DNA of 64,000 nt from Vibrio mediterranei. GTDB lineage: Bacteria; Pseudomonadota; Gammaproteobacteria; Enterobacterales; Vibrionaceae. The notes under the pieces were generated by a model. The model saw nothing but the letters and a program-made list of their open reading frames with translations, had not been told where the DNA came from and made no database searches. Made by a program: the position numbers and the translations under genes. Location: positions 186,001 through 250,000 of the forward strand of contig NZ_FLLQ01000007.1 of assembly GCF_900088415.1 (NCBI RefSeq), given 5' to 3'. Each line of letters starts with the position of its first letter. Positions within the stretch are counted from its first letter, which is position 1. Shown here piece by piece: positions 8,696 through 19,000 of the stretch.

Positions 8696-9874
8696 ATGCT
8701 CGACTACTTGGATGAAGAGACCGTCATTTGGGAACAAGACCCAAAAAAGAAACTGTCAGAAGTTAGCTCTGATAAGCCTGCAGTATTTCGCACACCAGAT
8801 GCTGGGCAAATGGAGTTTCTTAAGCAATTCGACAAATCAGAAAATCAGCTTATTAATATTAGTGCCGAGCTCTTGGCTGTGACATTAAAAATCGACAGTA
8901 TTCCCGAACCAGATGATATCGCCGAGCTAAGAGAACAATTGGTAGCGAGGATTAGTGATCTCAAGGACAAGGGGAGTCACCTCAATTATCCTGTGGCTGT
9001 CATCGATAAGTTGTGCTTCTTATTTGCCGTAGTTCTTGACGAATTTATCGTCTATACCGATTGGGGTGAAAAGCGCGGCTGGGAAAACAAAACACTTCTC
9101 AGTGAGCTGTTTGGAATGAGAAATGGTGGTGAGCTGTTCTTCTCCGTGGCAGAAAAGGCCGTAAGACAACCCAATAAAATGATCGACCTTATCGAGATCA
9201 TCTATCTTTTCTTGAGTATTGGATTCAAAGGGCAGTATCACTCACAAGGTTCTGAACAGCTTAAACGCTTTATCCACCAGCTAGAACAGATATTAAGTCA
9301 ATACCGCCAATCGACTCGCATTCACTGTCAAACACGCGTGCCACACCCTAAAGTCCGCCGCCCTAGCCGCAAAAAGCGCTATGCCGTTATCAGCTTGCTG
9401 TTTGCTACACTTATCGGCTCAACGTTAGCCCTCACCTACTTCTGGTATAGTAAAACTCTACCACAACGATCCCGAGATTTTACTTATCTGCCAGATTTCA
9501 GCCAGCGATATATTCTGTCTGGGCAAGTTAATGATATTGTATTTATTTCAAGCGATAGCGACCTTTCATCCCCTCCTATTAGAGGAAGTCGAGTAGAGGC
9601 TCAACAGAGTCCGCGTGTTGCCGCCTCTCCAATCAGTAGCGACTCTAAACTCTGGTTAGTTCAACTCGCCACCTTCTCAAATGAACAAAATGCACAACTG
9701 TTTATTGAGCGTTTGAGTGCCAGCAAGTACGAGCCTCGAGTCGATGGTTATAAACAGTATTTTAGAGTAGTTGTTGATGTTGAGGATCGTTCGCAAGCGA
9801 TTCAAACCCAAAAATGGCTCAAAGATAACCAAAATATTGATTCAATTGTGATCAAGACAAACAAAAAACAATAA
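8696..9874 (+). CDS. tssL: T6SS inner-membrane protein TssL with C-terminal SPOR domain
   Basis: A 392-residue TssL (DotU/IcmH family), part of the trans-envelope channel with TssJ and TssM. The cytoplasmic hook domain (about 40-205) carries the family motif LDEFIVYTDWG and the FFSVAEKA / IEIIYLFLSIGFKGQY segments. One membrane helix follows a basic stretch RPSRKKR (about 235-255). The last 75 residues, from KLWLVQLATFSNEQNA onward, look like a SPOR domain, a fold known to bind denuded peptidoglycan. Many TssL proteins end at the membrane helix or carry an OmpA-like domain, so a SPOR tail is a variant way of anchoring to the cell wall. The gene starts 3 bases after tssK and is followed by tssM after 35 bases. 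Confidence 0.92.
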   Translation: MLDYLDEETVIWEQDPKKKLSEVSSDKPAVFRTPDAGQMEFLKQFDKSENQLINISAELLAVTLKIDSIPEPDDIAELREQLVARISDLKDKGSHLNYPVAVIDKLCFLFAVVLDEFIVYTDWGEKRGWENKTLLSELFGMRNGGELFFSVAEKAVRQPNKMIDLIEIIYLFLSIGFKGQYHSQGSEQLKRFIHQLEQILSQYRQSTRIHCQTRVPHPKVRRPSRKKRYAVISLLFATLIGSTLALTYFWYSKTLPQRSRDFTYLPDFSQRYILSGQVNDIVFISSDSDLSSPPIRGSRVEAQQSPRVAASPISSDSKLWLVQLATFSNEQNAQLFIERLSASKYEPRVDGYKQYFRVVVDVEDRSQAIQTQKWLKDNQNIDSIVIKTNKKQ

Positions 9875-9909
9875 CGATCTAAAGACAGTTTTCAGGGAAG
9901 AAAATAGAC

Positions 9910-12900
9910 ATGGCAGATGGAAAAAAACAGAAGACAACTGCAAAGCCATTAATCAGCGGTATTTCCTCCGGATTTTTACTTTGTATATTACTTTTGGTAA
10001 CTGTGTGGTTTACGCCAGCACTTAAGACCTACCTCGTCATAGCGATTGCTCTTTGCATCATTCTATCTGGCATCCTTGGTATCTTCGTCTATTGGTTTAG
10101 CCGAAAGAACAATAAACCTAGCGACCCTGATGAGAATAAAAAGAAAGAGCTTGTTACTAGACGATGTCAGTTACTGCAAAAACACTTTCAAAACGTACTC
10201 AAAGTTCAGAAGACAAACAAGAGACTACAGAGTCGTTATGATTTGCCCGTCTATCTTTGGTTCAGTGACAAACCGCAAAACGATTTCAATGTCATTACTC
10301 AAATGGGCTACGAAGCTTACCAAGTGGACGAGTTTGGCAATGATATCGAGTTCCCTATTCTTTTCTGGCTCAGCGAACACTCGCTGGTTATATCGGTTAG
10401 CCAAGGAGAGGACCAACACCCAGAATACCTCAAGACACTCTACAACTGCTTGAAAAAATGGCGTCCTAGACAGGCCCTCAACGGGTTACTGCTAGCAACC
10501 AATGCTGACGCATTACTAGGGCAAAAAGAAGCCATAAAGATGAGAGCGGATCAGATAAAAGCCGATTTAACGCGATTGAATCGAACCTTTGGTTTGTCTA
10601 TTCCGGTGTACAGCATTATCACTCACAGCAGCAGCATCAGTGACTTCTGCCAATACTTCTCTGGTTTTGAAGACGCAAAGCGTGAAGATGCATTTGGCTC
10701 AATGATGCCATTTAGAGAACACGGTGGCATTGACGCAGACTGGTATGATCACGCTTATGATGCCTTGATAGGTCAACTGATTGCCAATATGACAAGTGCC
10801 CTCTCAGGGCAGCTAAACCTAGACTACCGGAAGTCTATCGCCGCGGCTCCACTTCAATTTGGACTGTTAAAACAAAACTTGTGGCTACAACTAAACCGTA
10901 CATTTGGCGTCAATCAACTGGGTGATGGCTTGATGTTCCGTGGCTTTTTCTTCACTCATGAAGGAAGCGACAGTAAGAACGTCGATGCACTAGCCGCAAC
11001 AATCAGTAACGACTTAGGTCATGAGTTCTATCATCCAAAATCTAGTCAACCAGTTCAGCAAGTACTTTTTGCCCAGCATCTTATGACTCATGTTTTGATC
11101 CCTGAACACATACTTGTAGGAGTAAATAAGAACAAAGAAAACTGGTTGCTGACCATGCAAACCACTTATACGCTCCTATGCGCTTTATTACTAATTGCAA
11201 TACTCGCAATCATCAAATTTGATTTCGACTTCCAAAGCCAGCGAGAAGCTCGCGCAGATGCTCTTCTAGAGCGCTACAAAGAAGCCATTACCGCGTCACC
11301 TTATGATGTGGAAAATCTTGCAGACAATATTCCTAACCTTTATTCACTTCGCAAGATCTACGAACTTTATAACAAGCCAGAACCTTGGTACGTCTTACCA
11401 TTCATGCCTTCTTACACTATTAAGCCAGAAGTCGAAGTAGCCTATATCACCGAGTTACAAGCCGTGTTGATGCCTTCTTTAGAAAAGTCGTTGGCTAATG
11501 ACTTATTCGTATACGTAAACCTTGAAGAGCAAGCAACAACACTTTCTTTGCTCAATAGTTATCGTTTGCTATTTACTCCTAACAAGAACAATACCGAGGA
11601 GCTGAGAGCCTATTTTGTTCAATCTCTGGAGGATCAAGGAGTAGGTACAACGAGTACTCTCAATCAATTGACTAGCTTACTTGATGATGCCTTCGCTAAT
11701 CATTTGATACCTCTGGAATCTAATACTGATTTGGAGCAACTGGCTCGTAAAGTCATTAATCAAACGGGTATTGAAACGCTGCTTTATCAACATATTAAGA
11801 GTCAAACCAAATACGCCAATCGAATAGATATTCGCTCAGAGCTCGGTAGCAACTACTCTCAAGTCTATTCATTTACTGCTGGCTTTGTAGGTTACCTTGT
11901 ACCTCATATCTATACCCCGAGTGGATTTACCGAGTTAGATCTTTCCGTAGACTCCCCTATTATCAAGGAAGCTTTATCAGCCTACGCAGGTGTTGCTGGC
12001 GAAGCTCCGAGCGCATTGGAAATGTATCGGATTAGTCGAGACCTACGCCAACTCTATAAAAATGATTACATCAACTATTGGAAAGACTTCACCAATAACA
12101 TCGTCGTCAATCCGGTTAAAGATGACACTGAACTCAGTCGCCTTCTGACATTATTGACCAGCGCGGGAGATAACCCGATCCAAAATTATTATAATACGGT
12201 CAGTAAATATACGACGATAAACATAGAGCCAGTAGAGCCAGCGAAAGACGAGAAAGCCGCCGAAAAAGAACAGACACCGGTTGACCAAGATCAACTGGAA
12301 GCAATGAGACTGATTAATGTCAGTTTTTCCGATTTTCATAGCTATGTCAGCTCGGTAAATGACGCACCAAAACCAGTAGACCAATGGCTAGCTACAGTCA
12401 AAGCCGCGAAAGCTTACCTTGATACTTTCTATCAAGCTGAGGATGCTCGCAAACTCGCTTATGACACGTTGGCAAAGCCATTACAAAGTTCCAACCCGAT
12501 AGCCGCTATACAACTCATTGCCTCAACTCAACCCACTATGACTAAGAATTTGTCTGATGCGATTACTCAACTTAGCAATGATGCTGTTTTATCACTGGCG
12601 CATCAGCATTTGAACCTGCAGTGGAAAAACTCAGTACTAACCACATTCCAGTCGAGCTTAGCCAGTTACTACCCATTCAGCAAAAATGCAGAAACTGACG
12701 CAAGTGTTGCTGATGTAAAAGCGTTCTTTTCTTCGAGTGGTGCTTTTGAGGCTTTCAATAAAAAATACTTAAACTCCTTCTTACAAGGCACAGAAGGAAG
12801 CCCTTACCTTCCCGGTCTGCTTCCTCGTTCTGGGTTAGAGATCACACAGGAAGTTTGGGATATGGTTGATGTTGCTAATCAAATACGCAGCGCGCTATTT

Positions 12901-13305
12901 TTGGCATCACCAGATAATGTTTCGGTTAAGTTCCAAATGAAAGCCTTAACAATGAGTCCAAAAGCGACAGAATTTATGATTTATAGCGATCAGCCACTGT
13001 TCACCTACCGACATGGGCCAACCCTGTGGAAGTCCATCAGCTGGGATGGAGAGCAACAGGCAGAGGATAACCTTAATATTGAACTTAAAGACAGCGTAAC
13101 ATCGTTGTCCCAATCCAATTTCAGTGGTAATTGGAATTGGTTTAAGCTTATCAACTCACAATTGGTTAAGGCGGATAATCAAGGCGCGGAGATTTCCATC
13201 GGCAACAAAGGCGAGCAAATTCGTCTTTCGGTGAAGACGCAAGGTCAAGTAAACCCATTTACACCCGATTTTTTTACTCAATTTAAGTTACCTGAAAATA
13301 TCTAA
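9910..13305 (+). CDS. tssM: T6SS inner-membrane protein TssM (IcmF)
   Basis: A 1131-residue TssM, the central scaffold of the T6SS membrane complex. Two N-terminal helices (about 14-60) precede the cytoplasmic domain. A third helix (TTYTLLCALLLIAILAI, about 418-438) precedes the large periplasmic part that binds TssJ. Length is normal. Many TssM proteins have a Walker A motif after a conserved LPWYL-type strand. Here the equivalent stretch reads LPVYLWFSDKPQNDF (about 111-125), with no glycine-rich P-loop, so nucleotide binding in this place is unlikely. An acidic/charged linker, about EPAKDEKAAEKEQ, lies in the periplasmic part. The kinase-like gene starts 2 bases after the stop. Confidence 0.94.
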   Translation: MADGKKQKTTAKPLISGISSGFLLCILLLVTVWFTPALKTYLVIAIALCIILSGILGIFVYWFSRKNNKPSDPDENKKKELVTRRCQLLQKHFQNVLKVQKTNKRLQSRYDLPVYLWFSDKPQNDFNVITQMGYEAYQVDEFGNDIEFPILFWLSEHSLVISVSQGEDQHPEYLKTLYNCLKKWRPRQALNGLLLATNADALLGQKEAIKMRADQIKADLTRLNRTFGLSIPVYSIITHSSSISDFCQYFSGFEDAKREDAFGSMMPFREHGGIDADWYDHAYDALIGQLIANMTSALSGQLNLDYRKSIAAAPLQFGLLKQNLWLQLNRTFGVNQLGDGLMFRGFFFTHEGSDSKNVDALAATISNDLGHEFYHPKSSQPVQQVLFAQHLMTHVLIPEHILVGVNKNKENWLLTMQTTYTLLCALLLIAILAIIKFDFDFQSQREARADALLERYKEAITASPYDVENLADNIPNLYSLRKIYELYNKPEPWYVLPFMPSYTIKPEVEVAYITELQAVLMPSLEKSLANDLFVYVNLEEQATTLSLLNSYRLLFTPNKNNTEELRAYFVQSLEDQGVGTTSTLNQLTSLLDDAFANHLIPLESNTDLEQLARKVINQTGIETLLYQHIKSQTKYANRIDIRSELGSNYSQVYSFTAGFVGYLVPHIYTPSGFTELDLSVDSPIIKEALSAYAGVAGEAPSALEMYRISRDLRQLYKNDYINYWKDFTNNIVVNPVKDDTELSRLLTLLTSAGDNPIQNYYNTVSKYTTINIEPVEPAKDEKAAEKEQTPVDQDQLEAMRLINVSFSDFHSYVSSVNDAPKPVDQWLATVKAAKAYLDTFYQAEDARKLAYDTLAKPLQSSNPIAAIQLIASTQPTMTKNLSDAITQLSNDAVLSLAHQHLNLQWKNSVLTTFQSSLASYYPFSKNAETDASVADVKAFFSSSGAFEAFNKKYLNSFLQGTEGSPYLPGLLPRSGLEITQEVWDMVDVANQIRSALFLASPDNVSVKFQMKALTMSPKATEFMIYSDQPLFTYRHGPTLWKSISWDGEQQAEDNLNIELKDSVTSLSQSNFSGNWNWFKLINSQLVKADNQGAEISIGNKGEQIRLSVKTQGQVNPFTPDFFTQFKLPENI

Positions 13306-13307
13306 CG

Positions 13308-14084
13308 ATGTTTCGAATTGAGTTTAGACATGATCAACAAGGACTATCACTCATAGCATCAGTCCTTGAAGTTCAACCTGAAAATATTGAATGGCATTCA
13401 GACCATGTTTTTGAGTGCCACTCAACAAAGTTCGGTCATTTGAGAGGCCGTTTAGGTCGAGGCATAACCGCTAAAAAACAGCTACAACTTGAAGCCGAAC
13501 TAACTGCGCTCATTTCCCCACAAGATGTGTCACCGCGGCAACCTCTGATCTCTTTAGATGAGACTCACCTACTCCTAACGGCTTGGATAGAAGGCGAAAC
13601 ATTGAGTCAACTCGCGCGAAGCCATACCACACCTTTAAGTTGGCATCATGATATTGAGCTGCAAATCCTAGCTTTGCATCGCGCAGGTTACGTGCACGGT
13701 GATATCAAGCCCAGCAATATCGTCATTGGACCTAATGGACAAGCTACGCTAATTGATCTTTCAATGGCTATTAAAATTGGTAGTTCATTGGAAACACTGC
13801 CTTTTCGCCACTACTCACCGTCATACTCTCCACCACAGCAAATAGACGCGGTCGGTAACATAGAGCCTATATTGGATTGGTATGCCTTAGCTATCTGTTA
13901 CTGTGCCACTCATCGTGCACATCCTTACGAGGGCTTAGATATTACTCAGCATCAAACAAGCAAAAAGTTGAAGTTTTTTTCACACTGCCGGACCAGTTAT
14001 CAGAGAATTATTACTCACACACTAGCTGAGTTTCAGAAAGAAAAGCAAAATTCGTGTCATATCACATACTGGATGGACCATTAA
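13308..14084 (+). CDS. T6SS-associated small serine/threonine kinase-like protein
   Basis: A 258-residue protein made of little more than a protein-kinase fold. The catalytic loop YVHGDIKPSNIVI (about 126-138) keeps the HxD aspartate, the lysine and the metal-binding asparagine. The magnesium-binding loop reads LIDLSMA where DFG is usual. The activation end reads YSPPQQ where APE is usual, and LDWYALAI fits helix F. The N-lobe shows no clear glycine-rich loop, so ATP binding may be altered. There is no membrane helix or extracellular sensor domain, unlike PpkA. It ends the T6SS operon 2 bases after tssM. Together with the FHA gene at 5899 it may form a phospho-threonine control pair; activity is unproven. 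Confidence 0.78.
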   Translation: MFRIEFRHDQQGLSLIASVLEVQPENIEWHSDHVFECHSTKFGHLRGRLGRGITAKKQLQLEAELTALISPQDVSPRQPLISLDETHLLLTAWIEGETLSQLARSHTTPLSWHHDIELQILALHRAGYVHGDIKPSNIVIGPNGQATLIDLSMAIKIGSSLETLPFRHYSPSYSPPQQIDAVGNIEPILDWYALAICYCATHRAHPYEGLDITQHQTSKKLKFFSHCRTSYQRIITHTLAEFQKEKQNSCHITYWMDH

Positions 14085-14136
14085 AGCCAATTACTCATAT
14101 ATAATTCGTGACAATTGAGTTTAATCTAAGAGTATT

Positions 14137-14862
14137 ATGTTTCTAGCTCCTTACGTTTCTACTAACAACGAACAATTCGAGTTCACACGCCAACAAGCAA
14201 GCCACTTTGCGAAAAAAGTAGCGGGCGACTTTAACCCTATCCATGACGAAGACAACAAGCGTTTCTGTGTTCCTGGCGATCTACTGTTTGCAGTATTACT
14301 GCAAAAAGAAGGAATCAGTCAGAAAATGCGCTTTGATTTCTCAGGGATGGTCAGCGATGGCGTCGCTCTAAACGTTGTAGAAAAGGGCGAAACAGAAAGT
14401 ACCGTTGTAGATCAAACTGGCAAAGAATACCTTCAGATGACTCACGATGGTGAGACAAGCCACAACCAAGAGTTTATCGAACACGTAGTCACTAACTATG
14501 TTCAATTCTCTGGTATGAATTTCCCTCACATCATGGTTCCGCTCATGCAAGAGCAACAGATGATGATCAACTGCCAGCGCCCTCTAGTTATTTACGAGAG
14601 CATGGAAGTGGAATTTGAACACCTGAACCTCACCCACCCTGAAGTCGAGTTTACTGGCGCGACTTTTGATGTAGAGGGTAAGCGCGGTGTGGTTACGTTG
14701 AACTTTGCGTTTAAAGAAGATGGGATTGTTGTGGGCAAAGGCATTAAGCGAATGGTTGCAAGTGGTCTTAAACCTTATGACAACGATGCCGTTGATGACC
14801 TAGTATCACGTTTCAACGAAAGAAAGACCTATTTTCTCGAGCAGTTTAACAACGCGGCCTAA
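14137..14862 (+). CDS. DUF3581 family protein
   Basis: A 241-residue soluble protein of the DUF3581 family, common in Vibrio and related genera; function unknown. The N-terminal part contains FAKKVAGDFNPIHDED (about 25-40), which looks like the GDxNPIHxD active-site motif of MaoC-like hot-dog hydratases. A second hot-dog-like half follows, with the Glu-rich strand VEFEHLNL. This resemblance is my own observation and may indicate binding of an acyl-CoA-like ligand. It has its own leader, lies 52 bases after the T6SS operon, and ends at a strong terminator, so it is probably a separate unit and marks the edge of the T6SS block. Confidence 0.75.
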   Translation: MFLAPYVSTNNEQFEFTRQQASHFAKKVAGDFNPIHDEDNKRFCVPGDLLFAVLLQKEGISQKMRFDFSGMVSDGVALNVVEKGETESTVVDQTGKEYLQMTHDGETSHNQEFIEHVVTNYVQFSGMNFPHIMVPLMQEQQMMINCQRPLVIYESMEVEFEHLNLTHPEVEFTGATFDVEGKRGVVTLNFAFKEDGIVVGKGIKRMVASGLKPYDNDAVDDLVSRFNERKTYFLEQFNNAA

Positions 14863-14884
14863 TCAAAAGTAAAAATGAACATTC

Positions 14885-14912
14885 AAAGCCTCGACTTATG
14901 TCGAGGCTTTTT
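14885..14912 (+). terminator. Rho-independent terminator after the DUF3581 gene
   Basis: Inverted repeat AAAGCCTCGAC / GTCGAGGCTTT with a 4-base loop (TTAT), ending in TTTTT. It begins 23 bases after the stop codon. Confidence 0.88.
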
Positions 14913-14936
14913 GGTTTGTTATGCACGCATTTTTCA

Positions 14937-15431
14937 CTAGTTGAGCGTTATAGAAGCCGATTGAATATCTCGGTATTGCTTTAAGCTATCGAAATAGTAA
15001 TGTGCTTTCTGCACATGCTCGAGTTCTAGCATCCAAGTGGCGTTTCTTTGGCAGCAACAAAACTTAGCGATTTTGTCGAGCAGTGCATTGCTTTGTTTGT
15101 CCAATACTTCTCTGACACTATGTATCAGGGAAGTTTGCTCAATTGAAAGGAATTGAAAGGTAGCATGAGCATTGTTTAGTACACCAAACGCTTGGTGTTG
15201 CTTACCTAATTGATTAAAAATAGCAGACTGTGATACCGCCGCGTCATAAAAACCGGTCAACATGCAGGCAAACTGGCAAGGCTTTATACTTGTATCATCA
15301 AGAGCAGCATAAATATGTTGAGGAAGGTGGTGCAAAACTTCATCAAAAAGATGGTAAGCCTCTGGCCAATGACCTTGTTCTACTAATTGTTCTGCTTTTA
15401 AAAAACGATTCCAACACGCCTCAATATTCAT
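14937..15431 (-). CDS. Conserved hypothetical protein, TPR-like helical
   Basis: A 164-residue protein from ATG 15431; an upstream in-frame ATG at 15467 would add 12 residues, and neither start has a good ribosome site. The sequence is rich in Ala, Leu, Gln and aromatic residues and begins with a helix-turn-helix repeat (WNRFLKAEQLVEQGHWPEAYHLFDEVL) typical of TPR-type units. It also holds several cysteines, including a CCCQ cluster near residue 125. No enzyme motif, signal peptide or membrane segment is evident. The TPR resemblance suggests a protein-binding role, but I do not recognise the family. It lies 82 bases from the methyltransferase gene on the same strand and may be co-transcribed with it. 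Confidence 0.6.
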   Translation of the reverse strand: MNIEACWNRFLKAEQLVEQGHWPEAYHLFDEVLHHLPQHIYAALDDTSIKPCQFACMLTGFYDAAVSQSAIFNQLGKQHQAFGVLNNAHATFQFLSIEQTSLIHSVREVLDKQSNALLDKIAKFCCCQRNATWMLELEHVQKAHYYFDSLKQYRDIQSASITLN

Positions 15432-15513
15432 CGCTAAATAGTTCCAGTCCACAATACCGACAACCATTTAAATGCAAATTAGAATCAATTGCAAATAAAT
15501 ATCATTTGCAATT

Positions 15514-15978
15514 CTATATCCAACGCCTTACTTTCGATTTATACGAAAGATAATCATCACCAAATATTTTTTCCAACGCCCGCTCCTCGGGTTTAATCTG
15601 AAAACGGTTCATATACGGTATAAAAAACATCGACAAGAACAGGCTCAACCCATCTTCTAACCAGAAGCCCCAAGACAATAACAACGTAAATAAAGCAACA
15701 TACATCGGGTTTCGAGTTTTCGAAAAAATACCAGTGTCGACCACACTACTTGCTTTAGTCGGCTTAGTTGGATCAACCGTTGTTTTAGCCTTCTTAAACT
15801 CAAGCACGCCTGAAATACCCATGTAACCACTAAAAACAAACAGTGCTGTAACCCAAATCGACTTAAGCGGAATATGTATATATAGCCAGCCGTTATCAAT
15901 AGCAGCTAGTGCATACATCGAAACAGCAAACAGGATAAACAACAGTACTGGGGGGATTTTTAGTTCAAGCGCTTTCAT
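15514..15978 (-). CDS. Small membrane methyltransferase, isoprenylcysteine/phospholipid methyltransferase (ICMT/PEMT) family
   Basis: A 154-residue integral membrane protein with about four hydrophobic helices. The C-terminal half has the family's SAM-binding signature: VVDTGIFSKTRNPMYVAL (about 82-99, with the RNPMY core) and the late EERALEKIFGDDYLSYKSKV segment (about 131-150, with the Glu-Glu pair). Bacterial members methylate small lipophilic or unknown substrates; the exact substrate is not predictable. The ATG at 15978 follows AAAGGAAT. The gene lies 54 bases downstream of the ydiJ stop, behind a hairpin, so transcription may be partly independent. Confidence 0.82.
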   Translation of the reverse strand: MKALELKIPPVLLFILFAVSMYALAAIDNGWLYIHIPLKSIWVTALFVFSGYMGISGVLEFKKAKTTVDPTKPTKASSVVDTGIFSKTRNPMYVALFTLLLSWGFWLEDGLSLFLSMFFIPYMNRFQIKPEERALEKIFGDDYLSYKSKVRRWI

Positions 15979-16000
15979 TGATTATTCCTTTATCAATAAT

Positions 16001-16027
16001 AGAAGCGCCCCAATTTGGGGCGCTTCT
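16001..16027 (-). terminator. Hairpin after ydiJ, possible terminator or attenuator
   Basis: A perfect inverted repeat AGAAGCGCCCC / GGGGCGCTTCT with a 5-base loop lies just past the ydiJ stop. On the minus strand it is followed by TATTATTG, a poor U-tract, so it may only partly terminate before the methyltransferase gene. Confidence 0.6.
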
Positions 16028-16032
16028 AAGAG

Positions 16033-19000
16033 TTAGTTCAGTAGTTGTAGCAGAGCCTGTACAGGATGCTTGACCTTCACATCTTCAAACCTTTTTACCT
16101 GACTTCGACACGAATAACCTGTGACTAGGCAGCGCTCTTTTGGCAACTTGTCTAAATTTGGCTGCCAACTTAAGCCATAAATATCTTTCGACATTTGCAA
16201 CTTGTCTGCTTCATGCCCAAACGTTCCTGCCATACCACAACAGCCTACAGGTACTGTTGTTAGTCGACCGCCGAAATGATGGAAAATAGCGCCCCACTCT
16301 TTTTCCGCATTAGGCATCTTGGTTTTCTCTGTACAGTGTGCAAACAAATACCAATCTGCTTCATCCACCATCTCAAGAGCGTCTTTATCTTGTACCAAAG
16401 GCATGAGCCATTCGTGCGCGGTTAACACATTAAATGTCCCACGTTCCTCTTTAAGAATCTCTACATATTCATCGCGGTAGCACAACACTAAGGCGGGATC
16501 GACTCCAACCAATGGGATGTTCAACTGAGCCACCTGTGTTAAGAAATCAGCCGTTGATTTTGCCCCTTTTGCAAACTGACTTAAAAACCCTTTAATGTGA
16601 GCTGCTTTGCCATTGGGCTTAAAAGGTAACAACACCGGTTTCTTACCCATTTTGAGTATTAGTTTGGCAAAATCTTCGACCACTTCAGCATCGTAGAAAC
16701 TAGTAAAAGGATCTTGGACGATGCATACATAGTCACTGCGTTGACCCGCAGGAATGGCCTGTAACTGCTCCAGGCTAAACTGAGCAACAGGTTGCGATTT
16801 CAAACGTTGTTTGAGAGTAGGAACAGAAAGAAGCGGCGCGTCAATGTAGCCAACTGTTTTCTCGGTGAGCGTCTGAACAACTCTCTGGTTCAATCCAAAA
16901 TTGACCACTTTGGGGAATTTGGCCATATATGGCAGTAGTGTCTCGATATTTGCCACTAAATAATCTTTAGCAGGTCTTTGATATCTAGAGTAATAAAGGT
17001 TTAGGAATCGAGCTCTGAAGCTTGGTACATCAACCTTAATTGGACATTGACTAGCACACGCTTTGCAAGCGAGGCAACCATTCATGGCATCATATACTTC
17101 GTGGGAGAAATCATATTCATGACGTTTATTAAATGTATTACGCCACTTCTCAATTAACCCTTTCGCACTATTTGAGCGATTAATATTGGTCTCTAACTCA
17201 AGAACGTCGAAACCCTGTTCCGATAGCTGTCTTAACCACTCGCGCACTAAGCCAGCCCTACCCTTTGGTGAATGGCGTCGGTCTGCGGTAACTTTCATAG
17301 AAGGACACATAGGCGAAGCGGTGTCATAGTTAAAGCAAAGACCATTACCGTTACATTCCATTGCTTGGGCAAAACTATCACGAACTTCAATCGGTATCTG
17401 TCTGTCGTATGTTCCTCGCTTGGTATCCGAGACTTTAACGAGCTCATCCGTACTCTCTAACGGAGTACATATCTTACCGGGGTTCATTTTGTTCAACGGG
17501 TCACACGCGGCTTTAATGCGTCTGAGTTCATTAAACAGTTGCTCACCGAAGAAATCAGGGCCATATTCAGAACGGAAACCTTTACCGTGCTCCCCCCACA
17601 TAAGACCGCCGTACTTGGCGACAAGCTTGACGACTTCATCTGAGATTTGATGCATCAACGACTCTTGGTCAGGGTCGCACATATCAAGCGCAGGCCTTAC
17701 ATGAAGCACACCTGCATCCACATGACCAAACATGCCATAATTCAACCCGTGCCCATCGAGTAAATCGCGAAACTCGGCAATAAAGTCAGCCAAGTTCTCC
17801 GGTGGCACACAAGTATCCTCTGCAAACGCAATAGGTTTCGCGCTGCCTTTCACGGCACCCAAGAGGCCAACCGCTTTCTTACGCATATTGTAAATGCGTC
17901 CAAGACTAGCAACGTCGCTGGTCACTTGGTAACCAATGATACCGTCCTGCTCTGTCTTCAGTTTCTCATCTAGACTCTTAGTTAAAGCCGCTACCGCTTG
18001 GGTCACCTCTTCTTCATCTTGCCCCGCGTACTCAACCATATTGATACCCTGCATTTCTTTGCCTGGTACATCGCTAATAAGGTCGCTCACTGTATGCCAA
18101 ACAATATCCTGCTTGGCCAGATTCAATACGCGTGAATCAACTGTTTCCACAGATAATGCATTTGCTTCAACCATGAAGGGAGCATTTCTCAATGCAGCAT
18201 CAAAACTGTTGTACTTGACGTTGATGAGAGTACGAGCTTTAGGGATCGGCGTAAGATTCAGCTTAGCTTCAGTGATAAATGCCAGTGAACCTTCTGCACC
18301 ACAGAGAATTCGCGTAGCATTGAAACTCTCTGTCTTTGGATCATAAGCGTTTTTTAGATCATAGCCGGTTAAGAAGCGATTTAATGGTGGAAACTTTTCG
18401 TCAATCAGTACTCGGTTTTGCTTACATACCTGCTCAGCAACCTGCAATGCATTGGCAGCGAAACTGTCTTGCTCTAGCTGATTCAATGAACCGTCACTTT
18501 CCAAAAGTGAACCGTCAGCAAACACCGCTTGCAGCGATAGCACGTGATCCGATGTCTTACCGTACTTTAATGAGCCCTGACCGGACGCATCGGTATTGAC
18601 CATTCCACCCAGCGTCGCACGATTACTGGTAGAAAGATCTGGGGAAAAGAAAAAACCATAAGGACGCACGGCATCATTTAGCGCATCCTTTACAATACCA
18701 GTTTGAACTCTTACCCACCCTTCTTGTTCATTAATCTCAAGGACCTGGTTCATATGTCGGGATAAATCGACAACAATGCCTGACGTCAAGGACTGGCCGT
18801 TAGTCCCTGTGCCGCCGCCTCTCGGAGAAAACGCAATAGCCGCGAATTTTTCTTGATTAGCAAGTTTACCTATAAGCTGTACATCTGCCGTAGTTTTTGG
18901 ATGCACTACCGCTTGCGGTAATTTTTGGTAAACGCTGTTGTCCGTTGCAACGGCAAGGCGACTCGAATATTGAGTTTCGATATCCCCGGTAAACCCTTCA

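Noticed and set aside
17272..18599. Open frames on the + strand opposite ydiJ
   Set aside because: ydiJ is intact with all its motifs; the opposite frames have no ribosome sites or recognisable domains.
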